Origin: Anaerolineaceae bacterium
Lineage (GTDB): Bacteria; Chloroflexota; Anaerolineae; Aggregatilineales; Phototrophicaceae
Direction of reading: 5' to 3'
DNA length: 64,000 bases
Assembly (NCBI GenBank): GCA_002699585.1
Contig: PABP01000024.1
Coordinates: 1 to 64,000 of the forward strand
How positions within the stretch are numbered: the stretch's first letter is position 1; the number at the start of each line of letters is the position of its first letter. This document shows, piece after piece, positions 35,420-44,656 of this stretch. Below the pieces are notes generated by a model that saw only the letters and a program-made list of their open reading frames with translations, searched no databases and was not told the origin of the DNA. The position numbers and the translations under genes were made by a program.

Positions 35420-35465
35420 GATCACCACAGAGCACACAGAGTTCACAGAGAAAAAATTCAAGGCA
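35420..35465. repeat. Intergenic CACAAAG-type repeat, family A copy 4
   Basis: CACAGAGCACACAGAGTTCACAGAG directly after guaA. The complement is seen before guaA at 33675-33775, so guaA is flanked by inverted copies. Confidence 0.5.
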
Positions 35466-35466
35466 A

Positions 35467-35493
35467 AGGGGCACAATAATGTGCCCCTACTTT
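35467..35493. terminator. Terminator-like hairpin between guaA and a convergent gene
   Basis: AGGGGCACA (35467-35475) pairs with TGTGCCCCT (35480-35488) over a four-base loop, followed by ACTTT. Confidence 0.7.
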
Positions 35494-35510
35494 ATGATAT
35501 TCGTCAAAAA

Positions 35511-36644
35511 TCACCAGTTGGTAAATGTGCCATCGGCCCGGTGCAGACGTGGCAGTTCGGTTATTTCAAAAGGATATTTTTTGATGGCCTCGCGGTCGAA
35601 CTCAATGCCCAGGCCAGGGGCTTCCGGCGGCAGCAAATAGCCATCTTCCCATACAGGCTGGTTCACGACGACATCCGGCATACTTTCACCCGGTCGCCGT
35701 GGCAACTCCTGCACAGCGAAGTTGGAACACGCCAGGGCAAGCTGTAAGAACGCTGAGGTCGCCACCGGGCCAATCGGATTATGAACGGCCAGGTCGATAT
35801 AGTGCGTTTCACACCATCCCGCGATTTTCTGCGCTTCGGTAATGCCCCCACAAACACACAGATCAATGCGCGCGTAGTCGGTCAGTTCTTCCTCGATAAT
35901 CTGCCGGAACTCCCATTTGGAATTGTACTGCTCGCCAATGGCCAGCGGCGCGGATGTCCGTGTGCGCAAATGACGATAGCTCTGGGGATTTTCCGCACGC
36001 AGTGGGTCTTCAACGAAGAAGGGGTGCAGGGGTTCAACTTCCTGGCAGAAGGTGGTGGCATCCGCCAGATTGATGCGCGTATGCAGGTCGATGCACAGGT
36101 CGATGTCGTCACCAACGCCCTCGCGTACCGCCTGGAACTCCTTCACCGCGCGCCGAACAGCTGGGCGCGGTTCGAGGACATCATTGCCGTAATGGGCCAA
36201 GCCCCAACGCAGCACTTTCCAACCTTCTTCCACCGACTGCTGGCAGCTTTCGACCAGTTCTTCGACCGTTTCGCCATAATTGTGGTTATAAGTCAGCACC
36301 TTGTCACGAACACGACCGCCTAGCAATTGGTAAATGGGAACACCCAACGCCTTGCCTTTGATGTCCCATAGGGCGATGTCAATCGCAGCGATAGCCGCCG
36401 TCAGGATGCGCTGCGCCGGGAAGAAGCCGCCCCTGAAAAGGGTCTGCCAGATATGCTCCGTACGGAATGGATCCTGGCCGATGAGTTGGGGCGTAAAATG
36501 CTCAATAGCGCCTTTGATGGCCAGCTCGCGCCCGGTGATGCCCGCTTCTCCCAGGCCATAGATGCCCTCATCGGTGTCGATGACAACAAACAGGAACGTC
36601 CGCCATTCTTTGGCCAAATAGACAGTTACATCGGTAATCTTCAT
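35511..36644 (-). CDS. Mandelate racemase/muconate lactonizing enzyme family dehydratase
   Basis: A 377-residue enolase-superfamily protein. The capping domain begins MKITDVTVYLAKEWRTFLFVVIDTDEGIYGLGEA. The barrel's metal ligands are Asp186 in CIDLH, Glu212 in VEDPL and Glu238 in IGEQYNS. The acid/base His288 lies in AVHNPIGPV. The HNPIGPVAT motif is typical of galactonate/mannonate/altronate dehydratase-like members. It likely removes water from a sugar acid. No sugar-acid transporter or regulator lies beside it. The start is ATG 36644. Confidence 0.85.
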   Translation of the reverse strand: MKITDVTVYLAKEWRTFLFVVIDTDEGIYGLGEAGITGRELAIKGAIEHFTPQLIGQDPFRTEHIWQTLFRGGFFPAQRILTAAIAAIDIALWDIKGKALGVPIYQLLGGRVRDKVLTYNHNYGETVEELVESCQQSVEEGWKVLRWGLAHYGNDVLEPRPAVRRAVKEFQAVREGVGDDIDLCIDLHTRINLADATTFCQEVEPLHPFFVEDPLRAENPQSYRHLRTRTSAPLAIGEQYNSKWEFRQIIEEELTDYARIDLCVCGGITEAQKIAGWCETHYIDLAVHNPIGPVATSAFLQLALACSNFAVQELPRRPGESMPDVVVNQPVWEDGYLLPPEAPGLGIEFDREAIKKYPFEITELPRLHRADGTFTNW

Positions 36645-36842
36645 ATCATGGTTCCCTCCGCAGTACGATCTATAGTCGTTTCAAGTGTAGCGAACGAGAC
36701 CGATTCTGGCATCAGGCCAGCGCAAAAGATGGAGAATCCTAATTACCGCCTATCAAACTACCCGTATTCAAAGCGATTATTCGTCACAAATTGGCCAATT
36801 CGCCTAGAATTACCTGTACCTGTGCCCAATCCGTACAAAACT
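36645..36842. other. Intergenic spacer between enolase-superfamily and protease genes
   Basis: About 200 bases with no gene, tRNA or repeat that I can see. The regulatory region of the protease follows at 36843-36907. Confidence 0.4.
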
Positions 36843-36907
36843 TTGACAATTATCGTAACATTAGTACTTATGGCTTGGTAATAAGTACGGTAATTGTGAG
36901 TTATAAT
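36843..36907 (+). promoter_or_regulatory. Protease promoter region with inverted repeat
   Basis: TATAAT at 36902-36907 is a -10. Just upstream an 8-bp inverted repeat, GTACTTAT (36864-36871) and ATAAGTAC (36881-36888), covers the -35 zone and could be an operator. A separate TTGACA (36843-36848) sits 16 nt before TACTTA (36865-36870), which overlaps the repeat and may be a second promoter. Confidence 0.5.
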
Positions 36908-37010
36908 CCTCAACTATACGAGGGTGTTGGTGGGATCTCTGTCGTTTGTCGTCACTTGCCCCCGTGCTTTGCGCAAATCATGAGTACACATCTTAATAAG
37001 GAGTTTTAGA

Positions 37011-37844
37011 ATGCGCAGCTTTGTAAAAGTGTTAGCAGTTGCACTCGCATTGACCCTGAGCGTCATCAGCGTCGGCGCTATTACATGGGGCACGCCGGAT
37101 GGCAACGAGCATCCCAATGTGGGTACGCTGTTGTTCGTGCAGAATGGTATCGGCTTTTATAGCTGCACGGGCACGATGATTGAACCGCGTGTCATGCTAA
37201 CTGCTGGTCACTGTGTTGAAGAAGCAGGCAATATCAACGATGTAACCTATGTCCGCTTTGAAGCAGATGCCCTGTCAGGTATCGGCAACTATGGATCAAC
37301 ATCTGACTGGCTCGCTGCCGAATGGATGGCCGTCGAAACCGTAATTCCGCACCCGCTATACAACGACTATGCTGAATTCCCCAATAACTACGATATTGGC
37401 GTCGTCATTTTAGAAAGCGCCTATTACCCTTCCAATGGCTTCGGCGAGATTCCTGCGCTTGGTTTCCTGGAAACCCTGCGCGGTCAGGATCGTCAGGACT
37501 TCCTGTCGGTGGGTTATGGTCGCCAGGGTACGCTGCCGCCGACTGAAATGAATGACTATGTTCGCTATAAGGGCAATGTGCGCCTGCTGGAAGTCAACAG
37601 CTACCTGAGCGGCCAGGGTTCCCAGAGCGCTCGTTTCTCAAATAACCCGGGCATTGGTGGTGGCACCTGCTACGGCGATAGCGGTGGCCCGACCTTCTTC
37701 CAGGATACGAACATCGTCGTCAGCGTAACATCCTTTGGCTGGGCCAAGAATGGTAACTGCGTCGGTAACGATTTCAACTTCCGCACTGACGTTCCGGCTG
37801 CGCAGGACTTCCTCACTGGGGTGCTTGCACAGTACGGCGACTAG
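37011..37844 (+). CDS. Secreted trypsin-like serine protease (S1)
   Basis: A 277-residue protein. A signal peptide (residues 1-23) ends SVGA. The catalytic triad is complete: His67 in LTAGHC, Asp128 in NNYDIGVVIL and Ser224 in CYGDSGGP. Cys pairs 52/68 and the one flanking Ser224 match conserved S1 disulfides. No pro-peptide cleavage site of the IVGG type is evident after the signal, so maturation may differ. It is exported and degrades proteins outside the cell. AAGGAG precedes ATG 37011. A strong terminator follows. Confidence 0.9.
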   Translation: MRSFVKVLAVALALTLSVISVGAITWGTPDGNEHPNVGTLLFVQNGIGFYSCTGTMIEPRVMLTAGHCVEEAGNINDVTYVRFEADALSGIGNYGSTSDWLAAEWMAVETVIPHPLYNDYAEFPNNYDIGVVILESAYYPSNGFGEIPALGFLETLRGQDRQDFLSVGYGRQGTLPPTEMNDYVRYKGNVRLLEVNSYLSGQGSQSARFSNNPGIGGGTCYGDSGGPTFFQDTNIVVSVTSFGWAKNGNCVGNDFNFRTDVPAAQDFLTGVLAQYGD

Positions 37845-37872
37845 TGAATCGCTCAACAGAAACTAAGTAATA

Positions 37873-37906
37873 AAAAACGGTGCGGGTGGATGCCTGCACC
37901 GTTTTT
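37873..37906. terminator. Rho-independent terminator
   Basis: An 11-bp stem AAAAACGGTGC (37873-37883) with GCACCGTTTTT (37896-37906). It ends the protease transcript and also faces the convergent propeller gene. Confidence 0.9.
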
Positions 37907-37940
37907 CGTTTGTTAGGGTAAATTTTTAGGGCAAACTTCG

Positions 37941-39182
37941 CTAGTTCCAGCGCGCGGTTGCGAGGACATCGCTATAGCCGCTGTCGGTCAGGTAAAGCGT
38001 ACTGAGATCGCCCAGGTTGACGATATGGACTCCTGCGCCGATGATGTCAGCCACCATTGCGCTACCATCATCAGAAAGTGGCCCAGCGATGGCCCCGTTG
38101 ACCAGCGGTGTCGGCTGGCAATTACCACTGGCGATGCAACTGGCATCCAGCGCACGCACATGACGATCAGACGGGTTGTTGGCATCCGACGTGAAGCCCG
38201 TGTAAACCACGTGGTTCCCGGCGACGAAAACGCCCGTGCGCGATGTCACCTGACTATCGATGATGACTGTGCGAGTGCCGCAATCATTGGACTGAGCGCA
38301 GGCAATCGGCACCCCTTTGAGCTGGGTGCCCTCAGTGTAGACGACCGCGTTCCCGGCAATGGCGATATTCTGGGCGGAGGCGGGCAAAATCTGTGCGCCT
38401 GTTTCCAGCGGATTGTTGCTGCATGTACTCTGCAAGCAAGCCACATCGGCAAAACGAATGGTCCCGGTGGTATCGCGATAGAGCAGACTGGCGCTGTTGG
38501 GCACCCAGGCGATGGGTTCCATCGGCAGGCTGCCACCCACCAGCATGGCCACCTGATCGTTATTGACGTTAAAGGCCATCAGGTTAGGCGTCCCATCGCT
38601 GGTCTGGCCACTGAAAGCCACAATCGGCGCGGTATCACTCCACATGGCATTGAGTTCACTGGTGTTCGGCCCCAGAGGATTGACGCTGCCATCAGGCCGC
38701 TGTAGGGCAATATCCCTGCCACCGAATAGCAAAATAGCGTTATTGCCATCGGGCGAGAGGCTGCGAGCCATCTGAGTATAGGGCGAGCCGACTGTACCAT
38801 TTAGGGTAATCGTACCGGGAACGGCGGCATCGGAGCCAAAGACGAGCGTGCCATTATCAGCCCACTGGCCGCCGCTGACATCCCCTGCTGCCTGACCGAT
38901 TTCGGTGACAGCCATTGTCGCAGGATCGCCCATGCGCAGGCTGACCCCACCGCCCAAATCGACAGCGAAGAACAGGCGCGTGCCATCCGGTGACCAGGTA
39001 TAGCCCAGGGTCGGGTCGATGGTTTCGCCAGGGTTGGTCACAATCCAGCGGGTGACGCCATCAGCCCCAGCGACGATCAGTTGGCCGCTGCTGTTGGTAA
39101 AAGCCACGAGAGGCGCGCCCTGCGCCTGGGCCGGAACGACCAGCGCGAGCGCGAGTAATAAAATCCATAATTTGCGGAACAT
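37941..39182 (-). CDS. Secreted beta-propeller-like protein
   Basis: 413 residues from ATG 39182, placed by AAGGA and the signal peptide MFRKLWILLLALALVVPAQAQG that begins there; longer frames lack sense. The mature part has repeated TolB-like blade motifs such as YTWSPDGTRLFFAV, ADNGTLVFG, RSLSPDGNNAILL and WVPNSASLLYRD. Two pairs of Cys (CLQSTC, CIASGNC) lie in inserted loops. It is an exported protein; the partner is unknown. Confidence 0.75.
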   Translation of the reverse strand: MFRKLWILLLALALVVPAQAQGAPLVAFTNSSGQLIVAGADGVTRWIVTNPGETIDPTLGYTWSPDGTRLFFAVDLGGGVSLRMGDPATMAVTEIGQAAGDVSGGQWADNGTLVFGSDAAVPGTITLNGTVGSPYTQMARSLSPDGNNAILLFGGRDIALQRPDGSVNPLGPNTSELNAMWSDTAPIVAFSGQTSDGTPNLMAFNVNNDQVAMLVGGSLPMEPIAWVPNSASLLYRDTTGTIRFADVACLQSTCSNNPLETGAQILPASAQNIAIAGNAVVYTEGTQLKGVPIACAQSNDCGTRTVIIDSQVTSRTGVFVAGNHVVYTGFTSDANNPSDRHVRALDASCIASGNCQPTPLVNGAIAGPLSDDGSAMVADIIGAGVHIVNLGDLSTLYLTDSGYSDVLATARWN

Positions 39183-39240
39183 GGTGCATCCTTGTGCGTT
39201 GGTTAGCGGTATACATATAGCATACGCCCATTCAGAATAC

Positions 39241-39265
39241 AAAAGCCCCCTCAATACTGGGGGGC
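39241..39265 (-). terminator. Rho-independent terminator (minus strand)
   Basis: GCCCCC (39245-39250) pairs with GGGGGC (39260-39265), followed on the minus strand by TTTTG. It closes the TPR gene at 39326-41191. Confidence 0.8.
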
Positions 39266-39325
39266 ATCGTTAGAAAATGGTTGTTTTTGGCCGATGCTAA
39301 GCTGACGCCATGCCTACGGAGAGTA

Positions 39326-41191
39326 TTACTCGTTCACAATCTCTTCGAGTTGTCGGATTCGGTATTCAACAAAATCCCAATCGTCCAATTCTCGATAGGC
39401 CCTGAAATCTGCGAGTGCCAATTCATATTCCCTAAGCCGCTCATAAAGCGTGGCACGGTCATATAACATATGGGGGTCGTTCGGGTCGAGTTGTATAGCG
39501 CGCGTGTAATCTGCTATCGCTGCGTCAAAGTCTTCAATCTCTTCATAAAGATTGCCGCGCCAATGATAGCCATCAAAATACTGTGGATTTAACTCTATGG
39601 CGCGGTTCAAATCCTCAAGGGCTTCTTTGTAATCGCCTACTCTTAGATAAGCCTGTCCTCTTCGGCCTCGTGTTTGATAGGTCTCGCCTATCAAGTCATA
39701 AGCACGCTGGAAATCATGCAGTGCCTGGTCGTAATTTTCCAGCATGATGTGCGATTTACCGCGATTGTAATAGGCATAGGCAAAATAGGGATTCTGCTCC
39801 AAGATATAATCAAAATCGCGGACTGCTTCATCGTAATGCCTCAACTGGTTTTTTGTCTCACCCCGATTAAGATATGCAGGTAAATAGTCTGGCCGTAGGA
39901 AGATGGACACATCGTAGTCATCTATCGCCAAGAAATACTCATCCGTATAAAGATAGATTCTGCCACGTCCGTAGTATGCCCCAGAAAAATATGGGTCAAT
40001 GTCAATTGCACGACTATAGTCTTCTATAGCCTGTTCGTAGCCATCTACATAGAAGTAGGCGTTAGCACGATTCGCATAAGGGTATTCATAGTTGTCAAAT
40101 AGCTCAATAGAGCGCGTATAGTCTGCAATTGCAGACCCATAATTTCCTTGATCGAAAAACAGGATACCGCGGTCGTTATAAGCGAAAGGGTCTTCTGGAT
40201 CCAGTTGCAGGGCCTTATTTTGACTGGTCATGGCCTGCTCGTAATTCCCCATACTTTTATAGGAATTACCTAAGTTGCCATAGGCCGAAGCGTAGGTCAG
40301 GTCCAATTCTATAGCACGTTGATAGTCGGGTATGGATAGGTCGAAAGCATCTTGACGGCGGTAGACATCCGCGCGGGCGTGATAGGCAACAGGGGAATCT
40401 GGTGCAATCTCGATAGCCTGGTTTGCGTCGGCTAAGGCTTGGCCATAAGCCTGGGTATAAGTCAGTGAAATGGCCCGATAAATATAGGCACTTGCCCCAT
40501 CTAGATCATCGACGCGTTCATTGGACAAAGCACTCAGGTAGTTGATAGCCTGGTCAAATGTCGATTGGGCCAGGTCATGGGCTTCATAGAACAGGTAGTA
40601 TTGACCCAAAAGCACATAGGAAAAATAGGTCACATCCAGGCCATCCAGCAAAAGAACCGACCGATCTGGTGTGCGCCCTGCCGCCAATAAACGATCTACA
40701 TAGCGTGTTACTCGGCGATCTCTCTTGGGTGATGCTAGGTAGTGAACCCTTAAACCGACTTCATTGTCTGACGGTATCCCCCATATGATGAGTTCCGTAT
40801 CGTTCAGATGGCTCAGACGTCTGGCTGTGTCGTAATCTTCTGGGATGGGGCCTTGTTCGCCAATAATGACTGTAAACCCAAAGCGCTCCAGGTTGGCTTG
40901 CAAACTCACTTGAAGGCGTTGGGCATCCTCGGAAAGTGCGGCGGCTTCATCTATCAGCAAAAGAACACGAGGGGCATCAGGAACGACTGTTTCCACAGCT
41001 AAACGAGCGGCGAATGCCGGTGGAAGCGATGTCGAAGGGGTCTGTGTGACATCGGGCGTTGTCGTCGATGTCGCCCCGTCACCTTGCCGGGGTGCCACTT
41101 GCGATCTATCCGCATAAACAAAGCCAACTGCTAAAATGAGATAACTTATCAACACCATGCTAAAAATTGAAAAACGGCGTCGTTTGCTCAT
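39326..41191 (-). CDS. Membrane-anchored TPR protein
   Basis: A 621-residue protein. An N-terminal membrane helix (SMVLISYLILAVGFVY) is followed by a Thr/Ser/Pro linker (about 30-60) and an unassigned alpha-beta domain (about 65-185) with VLLLIDEAAALS and GFTVIIGEQGP. Residues about 225-615 hold eleven or more TPRs in series (AYHARADVYRRQDAFD, AYNDRGILFFDQGNY, GYHWRGNLYEEIEDF). The repeats face outside the cell if the helix is a signal anchor. It is likely a protein-interaction scaffold. GAAGG precedes ATG 41191. Confidence 0.8.
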   Translation of the reverse strand: MSKRRRFSIFSMVLISYLILAVGFVYADRSQVAPRQGDGATSTTTPDVTQTPSTSLPPAFAARLAVETVVPDAPRVLLLIDEAAALSEDAQRLQVSLQANLERFGFTVIIGEQGPIPEDYDTARRLSHLNDTELIIWGIPSDNEVGLRVHYLASPKRDRRVTRYVDRLLAAGRTPDRSVLLLDGLDVTYFSYVLLGQYYLFYEAHDLAQSTFDQAINYLSALSNERVDDLDGASAYIYRAISLTYTQAYGQALADANQAIEIAPDSPVAYHARADVYRRQDAFDLSIPDYQRAIELDLTYASAYGNLGNSYKSMGNYEQAMTSQNKALQLDPEDPFAYNDRGILFFDQGNYGSAIADYTRSIELFDNYEYPYANRANAYFYVDGYEQAIEDYSRAIDIDPYFSGAYYGRGRIYLYTDEYFLAIDDYDVSIFLRPDYLPAYLNRGETKNQLRHYDEAVRDFDYILEQNPYFAYAYYNRGKSHIMLENYDQALHDFQRAYDLIGETYQTRGRRGQAYLRVGDYKEALEDLNRAIELNPQYFDGYHWRGNLYEEIEDFDAAIADYTRAIQLDPNDPHMLYDRATLYERLREYELALADFRAYRELDDWDFVEYRIRQLEEIVNE

Positions 41192-41355
41192 CCAAAAACC
41201 TTCTTAGGTAGCTATTTGCTTCTGTTAGATAGAAAAACGTGTAGGCAGGTCGTAAAACTATGGCATATTCGGACTGATATATACTAGTGACCCAACTTAA
41301 CATGATAGGCATAGCCTAACACAACGTGCAGGTGGGATAGCTTAAGGTTCAACGG

Positions 41356-41361
41356 TATAAT
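41356..41361 (+). promoter_or_regulatory. -10 element of the SRPBCC gene
   Basis: Consensus TATAAT, 40 nt before the start codon. No clear -35 at 17 nt. Confidence 0.5.
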
Positions 41362-41401
41362 GGACAGACTGTGACCGCGAAACAAGCAATCGAGGCTCGT
41401 C

Positions 41402-41851
41402 ATGCCGACTGTTGAATACCGTATTGAAATCAATCGCCCACTGATCGAAGTGTTCCGCATGGCGACGGACTACGACAATTTGAGTGACTGGCAACCGGAT
41501 ACCACGGCGGTCAATATGATCTCTGCGGATCCCATCCGCCCAGGGACGATGCTGACCATCGAGCGGCGCTTTATGGGGCGGCGAACCGTTGTGAACGTCG
41601 ATATTGTGGATTTCCAGCGCAATAAGCTGGTGGAATGGCGCGGGGCACATGGCGGGTTCCGGTACCACCGCGTTACCGAATTCAGTTCCGGGGGCGGCAG
41701 TACCGTTATTGTCGACAAGCTCAATGTGAATGTGGGCTGGATTCGCTTCTGGTATGCTCCCTTTGTCAGTGCGGCCCTCAAATCACAGGTCAGCAAAGAA
41801 TGGGAGAACCTCAAGCAACGCCTGGAAAGCGGCGCGGGTATGCGCGGCTAG
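41402..41851 (+). CDS. SRPBCC (START-like) family protein
   Basis: A 149-residue protein. VEYRIEINRPLIEVFRMATDYDNLSDWQPD is the usual first strand and helix pair of polyketide-cyclase/START-like proteins, and a long C-terminal helix (AALKSQVSKEWENLKQRLE) closes the hydrophobic cavity. No catalytic residues stand out. It probably binds a lipid or other hydrophobic ligand. It converges on a TetR gene with a 12-nt gap. Confidence 0.85.
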   Translation: MPTVEYRIEINRPLIEVFRMATDYDNLSDWQPDTTAVNMISADPIRPGTMLTIERRFMGRRTVVNVDIVDFQRNKLVEWRGAHGGFRYHRVTEFSSGGGSTVIVDKLNVNVGWIRFWYAPFVSAALKSQVSKEWENLKQRLESGAGMRG

Positions 41852-41863
41852 CCAACTCCAAAT

Positions 41864-42460
41864 TTAGGCGTCTGCTAGTTCCGGCAAGCCCAGGGCAGCA
41901 ACCACACCGGGCATAATCAAATTCTGAGCCATGGTAGCGATGTCTGCGTAAGATTGACGCATGCCATTTTCCAACCAGTGGAGTGTCACGGCAAAGAGCG
42001 CCCCAGCCGCAGACCGCGCCACGATATCAATCGGTGTGTCGAGGATGACATCCTGCGGGACTGAGGACCGGAGCACATTCTCAAAGATGTTGGAGATATA
42101 GCTCACAGCCCGGTTGTTGACGTAGGTCAGGCTGCGCGACCCCAGGAATAACGAATTGTAGAGGTCGCTGTACTCGGCGACATGCTCGAATAGCTCGGTA
42201 GTGGGTTTGTATCCTGGCTGCTGCCAATTGAAGTCCAACAGCGACGCATCCATAGATGCTGTTAAATCATCAAAGAGCATTTCCAGGCTATCGGCTAGCA
42301 GTTCGTCTTTTTCCTTGTAGTGCAAGTAAAACGTTGCCCGGCTGAGGTCCGCCTTATCGGTGATTTGCTGAATGGTCACGCTCTCATAGCCATGTTCCAT
42401 GACCAAGGCCAGCAGCGCATCGCGCATCTGGCGGCGGGTACGACGTACACGTCGATCCAT
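41864..42460 (-). CDS. TetR/AcrR family transcriptional regulator
   Basis: A 198-residue protein. The DNA-binding domain reads MRDALLALVMEHGYESVTIQQITDKADLSRATFYLHYKEKDELL. The C-terminal helices (about 70-195) carry the ligand pocket of the TetR_C_7 type with LHWLENG near the end, a motif also seen (VKWWLEND) in the regulator at 24928, so the two are related. A perfect inverted repeat upstream (42533-42546) is a candidate operator. The target gene may be the divergent glycosyltransferase. Confidence 0.9.
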   Translation of the reverse strand: MDRRVRRTRRQMRDALLALVMEHGYESVTIQQITDKADLSRATFYLHYKEKDELLADSLEMLFDDLTASMDASLLDFNWQQPGYKPTTELFEHVAEYSDLYNSLFLGSRSLTYVNNRAVSYISNIFENVLRSSVPQDVILDTPIDIVARSAAGALFAVTLHWLENGMRQSYADIATMAQNLIMPGVVAALGLPELADA

Positions 42461-42532
42461 GTTGATTACTCCGTAAATACTCTGGTTTCTAACTGGCTGT
42501 TATAAGCCAATCGGGTGATCAATACCGCAAAA

Positions 42533-42546
42533 GTCCATTATTGGAC
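42533..42546. promoter_or_regulatory. Candidate TetR operator
   Basis: GTCCA-TTAT-TGGAC, a perfect inverted repeat 73 nt upstream of the TetR gene in the divergent spacer. A TATAAT-like -10 lies further right near 42589-42594. Confidence 0.4.
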
Positions 42547-42702
42547 CACTTGTACAATTTTATTCAATCCGTTAAATTATAGTCAATGTATAATAAAACT
42601 ATTATTCGCATTTTATGGTCATCTGGCTAGAGCCAAGCGGTCCACTTTCCCCATGCAATCTGACACTATTTTTCAAATCAAGCGCCCAGCATAATAGCGA
42701 TC

Positions 42703-43845
42703 ATGATGATTAATTTGCTTTTTACGTCGTGGTACAGCGGGGTCGGTGGTGGCGAAACAGACCTGCTGGTCCAGGCCCAGGCGCTTGACCCAACGCGCTA
42801 TCGTCCGCACCTGCTGCTGCCGCGTCCCGGTGAACTTGGGGAGCAATGGGCTGCGCACGGTTGGCCCGTACATTACGAACGCTGGCGCGGGGCATCGACC
42901 TGGTTTGTGCCCGCCATCTGGGCGCGTTTCCCCGTCGTCCAACAGATGCAAACCCTGCTCCAAAGCGAGCACATCGACTTGATCCACGCAGATTACCATA
43001 CCCTGCCGCTGATTTATCCGGCGGCGAAAGCAGCAGGTATTCCGCTGATGTGGACCTGTCATGGCTGGTGGTTCCATCCAAAGCCCTGGCAGCGCGATTT
43101 TTTCCGATCACTGACAGGAGCCGCACGCAGCCATGCCATCCGCGATGGATTCCTGGGACAGCCGCCTTTTATGCCACCTGATAAATTGCCTGTTATCTAC
43201 TCCGGTATTGATACAGAGCGCTTCGCCCCTGGCGATGACCGCAAAGGCACTCTAGATGCCATCAACGTGCCAGTCGATAGTCCGATTGTGGCGATGGTCG
43301 CGCGCTTCCAGGAAGTGAAGGGGCATCATCACTTTTTGGCAATGGCCAAAGAGGTCTTGCAGGCGCACCCGACAACACACTTTTTGATCGCTGGAGAGAA
43401 TGCCTTTGGCGTCGCCCGTGATGAGAGCTACCGTCAGCAGATTCTGGACAGCATCACAAACGATGCCCAACTGAGCCAGCGCGTGCATCTATTGGGGTTT
43501 CGCGCCGATGTGGAGCATGTCCTGCGCGCCGCCGATGTGGTCGTATGCCCATCGACCTTTGAGAGCTACGGCAAAGTTAACTTAGAAGCGATGGCCTGCG
43601 CGGTCCCGGTCGTCAGCACGGATCGCGGTGGCCCAGCGGAGATCGTGCGTGATGGCGAGACGGGTTTTCTGGTTAATCCAGCGGACACAAGCGCGTTATC
43701 AGCAGCCGTTAGCCGCTTGCTAAGCGACGAAGCCCTGCGGCAACAGATCGGACAGCAGGCGCGCGCCCACGTGCAGGAGCATTTCTCGATTGCGATCATG
43801 GCTCAAAAATATGAGCGCATCTTTGCCGAGTTACTAAACGATTAA
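42703..43845 (+). CDS. Family 4 glycosyltransferase
   Basis: A 380-residue GT-B protein. The N-terminal half begins MMINLLFTSWYSGVGGGETDLLVQAQAL, with the glycine loop that binds donor and acceptor. The C-terminal half has IVAMVARFQEVKGHHHFL, and the donor-site motif STFESYGKVNLEAMACAVPVVSTDRGGPAEIV includes the ExxxxxxxE pair. It transfers a sugar from a nucleotide donor with retention of configuration, probably for surface polysaccharide or glycolipid. Divergent to a TetR gene. The start is ATG 42703. Confidence 0.9.
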   Translation: MMINLLFTSWYSGVGGGETDLLVQAQALDPTRYRPHLLLPRPGELGEQWAAHGWPVHYERWRGASTWFVPAIWARFPVVQQMQTLLQSEHIDLIHADYHTLPLIYPAAKAAGIPLMWTCHGWWFHPKPWQRDFFRSLTGAARSHAIRDGFLGQPPFMPPDKLPVIYSGIDTERFAPGDDRKGTLDAINVPVDSPIVAMVARFQEVKGHHHFLAMAKEVLQAHPTTHFLIAGENAFGVARDESYRQQILDSITNDAQLSQRVHLLGFRADVEHVLRAADVVVCPSTFESYGKVNLEAMACAVPVVSTDRGGPAEIVRDGETGFLVNPADTSALSAAVSRLLSDEALRQQIGQQARAHVQEHFSIAIMAQKYERIFAELLND

Positions 43846-43933
43846 GCAAGCGGTCATTGCCCTGGGCTATGCGGGGGCGTTATACTTGCGAGGCCCTTGA
43901 GCAAACTGATCGTAGCATAGAATCAAAATCTGC

Positions 43934-44341
43934 ATGACCAAGACAGACCCCGGTTCCCAGAATATTTTCAACGTCACCCAGCCAGAGCGTTATCGCTGCC
44001 AGGTATTGCATTATCACAGCCGCCTGTCACGGTTGTACTTGCGCGTCTATAAAGATCAGAACCAGCACCCGGCGTTCCACCTGTTATTTGCGGATGTCGC
44101 CTACTTTGATTGTCCCGTCACCTGGCAAGGTGTCGATTTCCACATTGCCGAGCACGATGAATGCTTGCAACTGATGCTGGATACCGGTCTGGTTGGCCCA
44201 GCGATTTTGCGCTTCCCAGGGGCCTATGCCTCGCTGACAGAGTACACGCGCTTATACCAGACGAATAGCAACCAGCGGCCCATTCGCGTGATCGCCGGCA
44301 GCGGTACCATGCTGCGACAATTGCCAGCCGACCTCAGCTAG
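43934..44341 (+). CDS. Hypothetical protein
   Basis: A 135-residue soluble protein. It contains strands CQVLHYHSRLSRLYLRVYKD, then HLLFADVAYFDCPVTWQGVDFHIA and ILRFPGAYASLTEYTRLYQT. The pattern is beta-rich and not membrane-bound. No family is recognised. It lies 88 nt after the glycosyltransferase on the same strand. Confidence 0.6.
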   Translation: MTKTDPGSQNIFNVTQPERYRCQVLHYHSRLSRLYLRVYKDQNQHPAFHLLFADVAYFDCPVTWQGVDFHIAEHDECLQLMLDTGLVGPAILRFPGAYASLTEYTRLYQTNSNQRPIRVIAGSGTMLRQLPADLS

Positions 44342-44656
44342 TCAACATATCGCGCCAGCCATCACCCTGATACAGCATATTCCCACTCACTGGCCCCTAG
44401 AGAGCTGTTACCGGGTCCACATAAGCTGTCATTAGTTAATTTCCGGCCAAAGTTCCCACCTGTTTACCACCCGCTTTAAGGGTTAATTTATGGATAATTT
44501 GCATTACATTCTGCAAACATGGGCCGATATTTGTGCAAGTTGTGTGTATTTATGTGTGCAGGCGTGCAAACGAGACAGTACAATGGTCATGTATGTTCCG
44601 AGTTGAAAGGAGTAGGGTCAGCGCCACCGTCACTGGTTGGCAAAACCTAAACGCTG
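44342..44656. other. Intergenic region with no gene seen
   Basis: Low-complexity AT-rich text with repeated GTGCA words (about 44530-44570). A TACAAT at 44578-44583 is a possible -10 for the following small gene. No tRNA, hairpin terminator or open frame of note. Confidence 0.4.
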
